Shown here one piece after another: positions 6,172-9,092 of a DNA stretch of 9,092 bases. The notes beneath the pieces were generated by a model. That model had not been told where the DNA came from and searched no databases. It worked only from the letters and a program-made list of their open reading frames with translations. Origin of the DNA: Sulfurovum sp. Its GTDB lineage: Bacteria > Campylobacterota > Campylobacteria > Campylobacterales > Sulfurovaceae. The stretch is from assembly GCA_003978375.1 (NCBI GenBank), contig QNZW01000221.1:1-9092 (forward strand). The letters run 5' to 3'. Position 1 is the first letter of the stretch, and each line of letters begins with the position of its first letter. Made by a program: the position numbers and the translations under genes.

Positions 6172-6525
6172 TTATTGTTTTTTTTCGTTAATCTCTCGAC
6201 ATGTAATGCAAAAACGTGCAAAGTTTTTTACCTCTAAACGTGGCTTACCTATAGGCTCTTCACACATTTCACATATGCCATAAGTCTCTTTCGTTATTTT
6301 ATCTAAAGCAAGTTCAATTTCGTTTAATTCTTTACGTTGTTGCACCAAAATAGCACTATCTACTATAGTTTCTGCAGATGCAGCAGCATAGTCTCCCTCA
6401 TCATTTAACTCAAGATTACGCATTTCGTCTAATTCTAGTGAAGTACCTCTAAGATTTTTTTCTATTTGTACTCTTCTGTCTAATAATTTATTTTTAAATT
6501 CTTCTAATTCAGTTTTATTCAACAT
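6172..6525 (-). CDS. dksA: DksA/TraR family zinc-finger transcription regulator
   Basis: DksA-type proteins enter the secondary channel of RNA polymerase and, with ppGpp, alter initiation at rRNA and amino-acid promoters. This 117-residue protein is shorter than E. coli DksA (151), mainly at the N-terminus, which is usual for Campylobacterota members as I recall. A predicted coiled coil (about 5-78) carries the tip motif D-x-x-D-x-A (DEGDYA, 42-47), the residues needed for action on polymerase. The zinc finger has Cys85, Cys88, Cys106 and Cys109 (CEMC and CITC) around the PIGKPRLEV segment. GAGGGA sits shortly before the ATG. The gene follows rlmH by 17 bases. With an intact tip motif and four cysteines it should be functional; only the assignment DksA versus shorter paralogue is uncertain. 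Confidence 0.92.
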   Translation of the reverse strand: MLNKTELEEFKNKLLDRRVQIEKNLRGTSLELDEMRNLELNDEGDYAAASAETIVDSAILVQQRKELNEIELALDKITKETYGICEMCEEPIGKPRLEVKNFARFCITCREINEKKQ

Positions 6526-6542
6526 TTTCTTCCCTCAATCTT

Positions 6543-7004
6543 TTATTTATGATATGGATGACCATGGTTAATTGCCAAGCCTCTAAAAATTTGTTCTAGT
6601 ACTACTACTTTCATCAATTTATGTGAAAGCGTTATTTTACCAAATGATATAGCATTATTACATTTATTTAAAAAATCGCTCTCAAAGCCGTATGCACCGC
6701 CAATAAACAAATTTATCTCCATGCTATCCTTAAGCAATTTTGCAAAATCATGACTGTTTAGCTCTTTTGAAGAGGGATCTAGCGCAATATTTATCCCTTG
6801 GGTCATATATTTAGAAAGTGCTTTTGTATACGAGTGTTGTGCCATCTTTGCAGAAATATCATGTGCTTTGCTAATTTCTTTATCAAAAACTTCTATGATC
6901 TCTACTTTTGCAAAGGGTTTTGCAATTTTTTGGTAGTGTGCTATTAATCCTGAGTACAAATTGTCTTTACTTTTTTTATCGATTATAATTACATTAATTT
7001 TCAT
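6543..7004 (-). CDS. rlmH: 23S rRNA (pseudouridine-1915-N3) methyltransferase RlmH
   Basis: RlmH methylates N3 of pseudouridine 1915 in helix 69 of 23S rRNA on assembled 70S ribosomes, using S-adenosylmethionine. The 153-residue length matches the family (about 155). Diagnostic SPOUT trefoil-knot motifs are all present: LDPSSKELNSHDFAKLL (75-91), FIGGAYGF (100-107), SFGKITLSHKLMKVVVLEQIF (120-140, read as separate motifs LSHKLMK and VVLEQIFRG) and the C-terminal HPYHK (149-153). Its ATG lies inside the end of the lytic transglycosylase gene with an 11-bp overlap, which points to translational coupling. The dksA-like gene follows after 17 bases. This is one of the safest assignments in the window. 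Confidence 0.96.
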   Translation of the reverse strand: MKINVIIIDKKSKDNLYSGLIAHYQKIAKPFAKVEIIEVFDKEISKAHDISAKMAQHSYTKALSKYMTQGINIALDPSSKELNSHDFAKLLKDSMEINLFIGGAYGFESDFLNKCNNAISFGKITLSHKLMKVVVLEQIFRGLAINHGHPYHK

Positions 7005-8022
7005 AAAATCTTTTCTTTATTTTTTGGGCTAATTGATGTATGGACATCGCATAATAATCACTGTGATTATAGCGAGTTATCACAAAAAAGTTTTTAGCAC
7101 CGTACCAAATTTCATCATATTCTTTTTTTTCTAATTTAATTAAACATACTTTACCTTTATAATTCCAAGGTAAAAGAGGCAAAAGTCCTACTAAGTTATC
7201 TGGATTATAAAAATGTGTATGTCCAGTTTCATATCTTGAAAATCGCTTTTCATTACAAAAAACATGCACTGCCACGGGTTCATCTTTTCGCCATCCATTT
7301 TTTTTAAGATAATTGCCAATACTGGCAATCGCATCATCTGCTTTTTGTAGTGTAATTTTTCCATCTTTATCAAAATCAACACCATATGCATCATAATTGC
7401 TTGGCAAAAATTGTCCAAGTCCTATGGCACCAGCATGAGAGCCCTTGACATCCTTAGGGTTAAAGTGTTGGCTTTTTGAAAGACGTAAAAAATGTATAAG
7501 CTCTTTTCTAAAAAAATCATTTCTACGGTTCTCTTCAAAAGCCAGTGTTACTAGTGTATCAAATATAGGATATTTTCCTACATTTTTTCCATAGACTGTC
7601 TCTACACCTAAAATAGCAGCAATATACTCTTTAGGCACACCATACTTTTTTTCGACCTCTTCAAAGGTTTTTTTATGCTTTTGTATAAAATCAACACCTT
7701 GTCTTATTCTTTTTTCTGTTACTTTTAGACGCACATAGCGTTCCCAAGCACCATATTGTAGATTAATCTGTTTTGCTTTTTGCACTTGGGCTGGTGTTCT
7801 TGTATCTTTGATTCTTTTTTGTTTTTCACGTGGTACAAAAGCATTTAACGCTTCTTGTTGTACTGTTACATTTGAAAACAACGCTATTAATTCATTTTGT
7901 GTAAAACCATATTTTTTGAGTAATGTGTCCATACATTGTATTGCTTGAAGATTTTTAGTATAGTCTTTTGCTTTGGCTTGTGAAAAAAACAACATTACGA
8001 TACTTATGTAAACTATTTTCAT
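6994..8022 (-). CDS. Lytic murein transglycosylase, MltB-like (GH103)
   Basis: This periplasmic enzyme is predicted to cleave the MurNAc-GlcNAc bond of peptidoglycan and form 1,6-anhydroMurNAc. The 342-residue protein begins with a signal peptide (MKIVYISIVMLFFSQAKA, cut after AKA at 18). There is no lipobox cysteine, so unlike E. coli MltB it should be soluble. AAILGVETVYGKN contains the catalytic Glu141. GSHAGAIGLGQFLPSNYDAYG (about 194-214) is the substrate-cleft signature, and DFDKDGK (216-222) matches the EF-hand-like calcium loop of the family. I chose the ATG at 8020-8022 because AAGGGA precedes it and the signal peptide starts there. An in-frame TTG at 8055 would add 11 residues upstream of the signal peptide and overlap the promoter region. 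It heads the minus-strand operon and overlaps rlmH by 11 bp. Confidence 0.92.
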   Translation of the reverse strand: MKIVYISIVMLFFSQAKAKDYTKNLQAIQCMDTLLKKYGFTQNELIALFSNVTVQQEALNAFVPREKQKRIKDTRTPAQVQKAKQINLQYGAWERYVRLKVTEKRIRQGVDFIQKHKKTFEEVEKKYGVPKEYIAAILGVETVYGKNVGKYPIFDTLVTLAFEENRRNDFFRKELIHFLRLSKSQHFNPKDVKGSHAGAIGLGQFLPSNYDAYGVDFDKDGKITLQKADDAIASIGNYLKKNGWRKDEPVAVHVFCNEKRFSRYETGHTHFYNPDNLVGLLPLLPWNYKGKVCLIKLEKKEYDEIWYGAKNFFVITRYNHSDYYAMSIHQLAQKIKKRFYEN

Positions 8023-8045
8023 CTCTTTTCCCTTAAAATTTCGAT

Positions 8046-8054
8046 ATTGTATCA
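8046..8054 (-). promoter_or_regulatory. Candidate promoter of the mltB-like/rlmH/dksA/dus operon
   Basis: On the minus strand TGATACAAT gives a TGn-extended -10 box (TACAAT at 8046-8051). Transcription would begin near 8039, 17 bases before the mltB-like ATG. It lies back to back with the -10 box of the nitroreductase gene. Confidence 0.5.
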
Positions 8055-8056
8055 AA

Positions 8057-8062
8057 TATAAT
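8057..8062 (+). promoter_or_regulatory. Candidate -10 box of the nitroreductase gene
   Basis: TATAAT stands 17 bases before the nitroreductase ATG. It would give a very short leader (about 11 bases), so the AAAAGG ribosome binding site at 8067-8072 would only partly be transcribed. The box may be fortuitous, or translation may start on a near-leaderless mRNA. Confidence 0.3.
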
Positions 8063-8079
8063 GTACAAAAGGTAAATCA

Positions 8080-8709
8080 ATGAATAATCATTTTACAAAA
8101 GCTATAAATTTTAGACATGCATGCAAAATATTTCATGAAAACAAAGCTATTTCTGAGGAGAAAATGCACTTTATTTTAGAAGCTGGTCGCAAGTCACCCT
8201 CTTCTTTTGGGATGGAAGGCTGGAAATTTTTAGTCATTACCAACAATGATTTAAAAGCCAAATTACGCCCTATATGTTGGAACCAAGTACAAATTACTTC
8301 TTGTTCCCATTTGGTAGTGATTTTGGCTGCTATAGAAAATGTTAAACCAAGTTCAGGAATACCTGCCAAGCGATTTAGCCGTCGCCCACTCACGCAAAAA
8401 CAAAAAGATGACTATATAAAGCTTTATACAAATCATCTTCAAAAAACACTAAGTTCTGATGACAACATCTATCACTGGACATCAAAACAAACATATATAG
8501 CACTAGCCAATATGATGACAGCAGCAGCTTATATAGGCATAGATTCTTGCCCCATAGAGGGCTTTGAAAAAGAAAAAGTAGAAAAAGTATTGGGATTAGA
8601 TACGAATAAGTGGCAACTTTCGGTATTGGTTCCCTTTGGCTATAGGAAAAATAAACAATCTACCCAACTTAGACTTCCTTTTGAAGATGTTGTTGAATTT
8701 ATTCGATAA
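8080..8709 (+). CDS. Nitroreductase family FMN-dependent oxidoreductase (NfsB/RdxA-like)
   Basis: Members reduce nitro compounds, quinones or flavins with NAD(P)H and bound FMN in the cytoplasm. The 209 residues fit the family (200-220). The N-terminal FMN-phosphate motif is FRHACKIF (11-18), followed by AGRKSPSSFGMEGWKFLVIT (35-54). SKQTYIALANM (135-145) corresponds to the dimer-interface helix, and IDSCPIEGFEKEKV (154-167) to the PIEGFD segment of E. coli NfsB. The RHxCK form of the first motif, with Cys15, and a Cys at 157 before the EGF segment recall Helicobacter pylori RdxA, while the rest of the C-terminal half is closer to NfsB. The ATG is preceded by AAAAGG with 7-base spacing. It is transcribed away from the mltB-like operon and followed by a likely terminator, so it is probably a single-gene unit. 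Physiological substrate unknown. Confidence 0.92.
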   Translation: MNNHFTKAINFRHACKIFHENKAISEEKMHFILEAGRKSPSSFGMEGWKFLVITNNDLKAKLRPICWNQVQITSCSHLVVILAAIENVKPSSGIPAKRFSRRPLTQKQKDDYIKLYTNHLQKTLSSDDNIYHWTSKQTYIALANMMTAAAYIGIDSCPIEGFEKEKVEKVLGLDTNKWQLSVLVPFGYRKNKQSTQLRLPFEDVVEFIR

Positions 8710-8724
8710 CATTTTCAATGATTG

Positions 8725-8763
8725 ACACACCATAAAACTTCAAATTTGTGTGTGATTTTTTTT
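8725..8763 (+). terminator. Likely rho-independent terminator after the nitroreductase gene
   Basis: ACACAC (8725-8730) pairs with GTGTGT (8748-8753) around a 17-base loop and is followed two bases later by eight T (8756-8763). The stem is short and the loop large, but the T-tract and the position 16 bases after the stop codon support it. Confidence 0.5.
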
Positions 8764-8782
8764 AAATTTTGTCCCACTTTTT

Positions 8783-8811
8783 TTGACTATGTATGTATTT
8801 TTATGTATAAT
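8783..8811 (+). promoter_or_regulatory. Near-consensus sigma70 promoter of the lipoprotein gene
   Basis: TTGACT (8783-8788), a 17-base spacer and TATAAT (8806-8811) give the best -35/-10 promoter in the window. Transcription would start near 8818. AAGGGA (8833-8838) lies 6 bases before the ATG at 8845. Strong basal expression of the lipoprotein is expected. Confidence 0.75.
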
Positions 8812-8844
8812 AAATTCGTAACAAATTTTTTTAAGGGAAAAATC

Positions 8845-9092
8845 ATGAACAAAACATTACAAACACTCTGTGCAACCGCTTTTTTAACGATAATCTTGAC
8901 AGGATGTGGAAGCAATACTGACACCACTGAAGCTTTAGCTACACCTGAACCATCAACAAATCCGACACCCAAGCCAAGCAGTAAACCAACACCTAAACCC
9001 ACATCAAAACCTAGCACACCGACAGCCACACCCACGCCAACAGCGACGCCAACACCAACGCCTACACCAACTGCGACGCCGACCCCAACACC
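8845..9092 (+). CDS. Lipoprotein with Pro/Thr-rich linker, 3'-partial (runs off the window)
   Basis: Only the first 82 residues are present. A short N-terminus and hydrophobic segment (8-19) end in the lipobox ILTGC with Cys21, so the mature protein should be lipid-anchored. The next residues (GSNTDTTEA) have Gly-Ser rather than Asp after the Cys, which under the E. coli +2 rule favours the outer membrane. From about residue 33 the chain becomes a low-complexity linker, first Pro/Lys/Ser-rich (38-57) and then alternating Thr-Pro with some Ala (58-82). Such linkers usually connect the anchor to an extracytoplasmic catalytic, binding or adhesion domain, which lies beyond the edge. The start is well supported by promoter and AAGGGA. 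Function cannot be assigned. Confidence 0.85.
   Translation, partial: MNKTLQTLCATAFLTIILTGCGSNTDTTEALATPEPSTNPTPKPSSKPTPKPTSKPSTPTATPTPTATPTPTPTPTATPTPT
9016..9092 (+). repeat. Low-complexity Thr-Pro(-Ala) coding repeat reaching the window edge
   Basis: The DNA is a degenerate array of ACN and CCN codons, with GCN interruptions at residues 61, 67 and 77 of the lipoprotein. Synonymous codons vary (ACA, ACG, ACC, ACT; CCA, CCG, CCC, CCT), so it is not a perfect nucleotide tandem. It is markedly richer in G+C than its surroundings. Confidence 0.8.

Noticed and set aside
8787..9035. Minus-strand Gly/Val-rich reading frame opposite the lipoprotein
   Set aside because: It is the antisense of the Thr-Pro codon repeat and of the promoter region, which explains its low-complexity glycine and valine content; it has no plausible start signals.
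9016..9092. CRISPR or nucleotide tandem-repeat array
   Set aside because: There are no regular spacers, the frame is maintained and synonymous codons vary, so the repetition is at the protein level.

Overview
The window is mostly a low-G+C chromosomal segment. It looks like it comes from a Campylobacterota organism, possibly of the Sulfurovum/Sulfurimonas type. I infer this from the strong A/T codon bias, from promoters that have a good (often TGn-extended) -10 box with no clear -35, and from the gene block dus - membrane protein - dksA - rlmH. I recall the same order, followed by accD, in Campylobacter jejuni. I could not run a taxonomic search.

Bases 1 to about 430 do not fit this picture. 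They encode the C-terminal half of a GH13 alpha-amylase catalytic domain of a type I associate with Bacteroidota. Its homology stops abruptly at about 423-437, a few bases before the stop codon of a convergent 5'-nucleotidase gene. This is either an assembly chimera or a real recombination breakpoint, and it should be checked before the first 437 bases are assigned to this organism.

From left to right the rest holds: a 5'-nucleotidase (minus); a divergent intergenic region with a promoter for each direction and a perfect hairpin; a PqiA-type membrane protein with an extra periplasmic domain (plus); a small HemJ/CopD-like four-helix membrane protein (minus) that overlaps the end of the PqiA-type gene by 14 bp; a second divergent intergenic region carrying a CRP/FNR-type palindrome; a DUF4395 membrane protein (plus); and a five-gene minus-strand operon. 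In transcription order the operon is a MltB-like lytic transglycosylase, rlmH, a DksA-family zinc-finger protein, an unrecognised two-helix membrane protein, and dus. A nitroreductase of the NfsB/RdxA type diverges from the operon. The window ends inside a proline/threonine-rich lipoprotein gene with a near-consensus sigma70 promoter.

The operon links ribosome and tRNA modification (RlmH, Dus) and transcriptional control at RNA polymerase (DksA-like) with cell-wall turnover (MltB-like), which suggests growth-rate-linked expression. No tRNA, rRNA, CRISPR array, insertion sequence or phage gene was seen. No gene-free stretch exceeds 300 bases. I found no obvious new defence or mobile system. 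The most interesting signals are the foreign junction at about 430, the CRP/FNR-like box centred at the class II activator position, the two membrane proteins with unassigned domains, and the repeat-rich lipoprotein at the edge.
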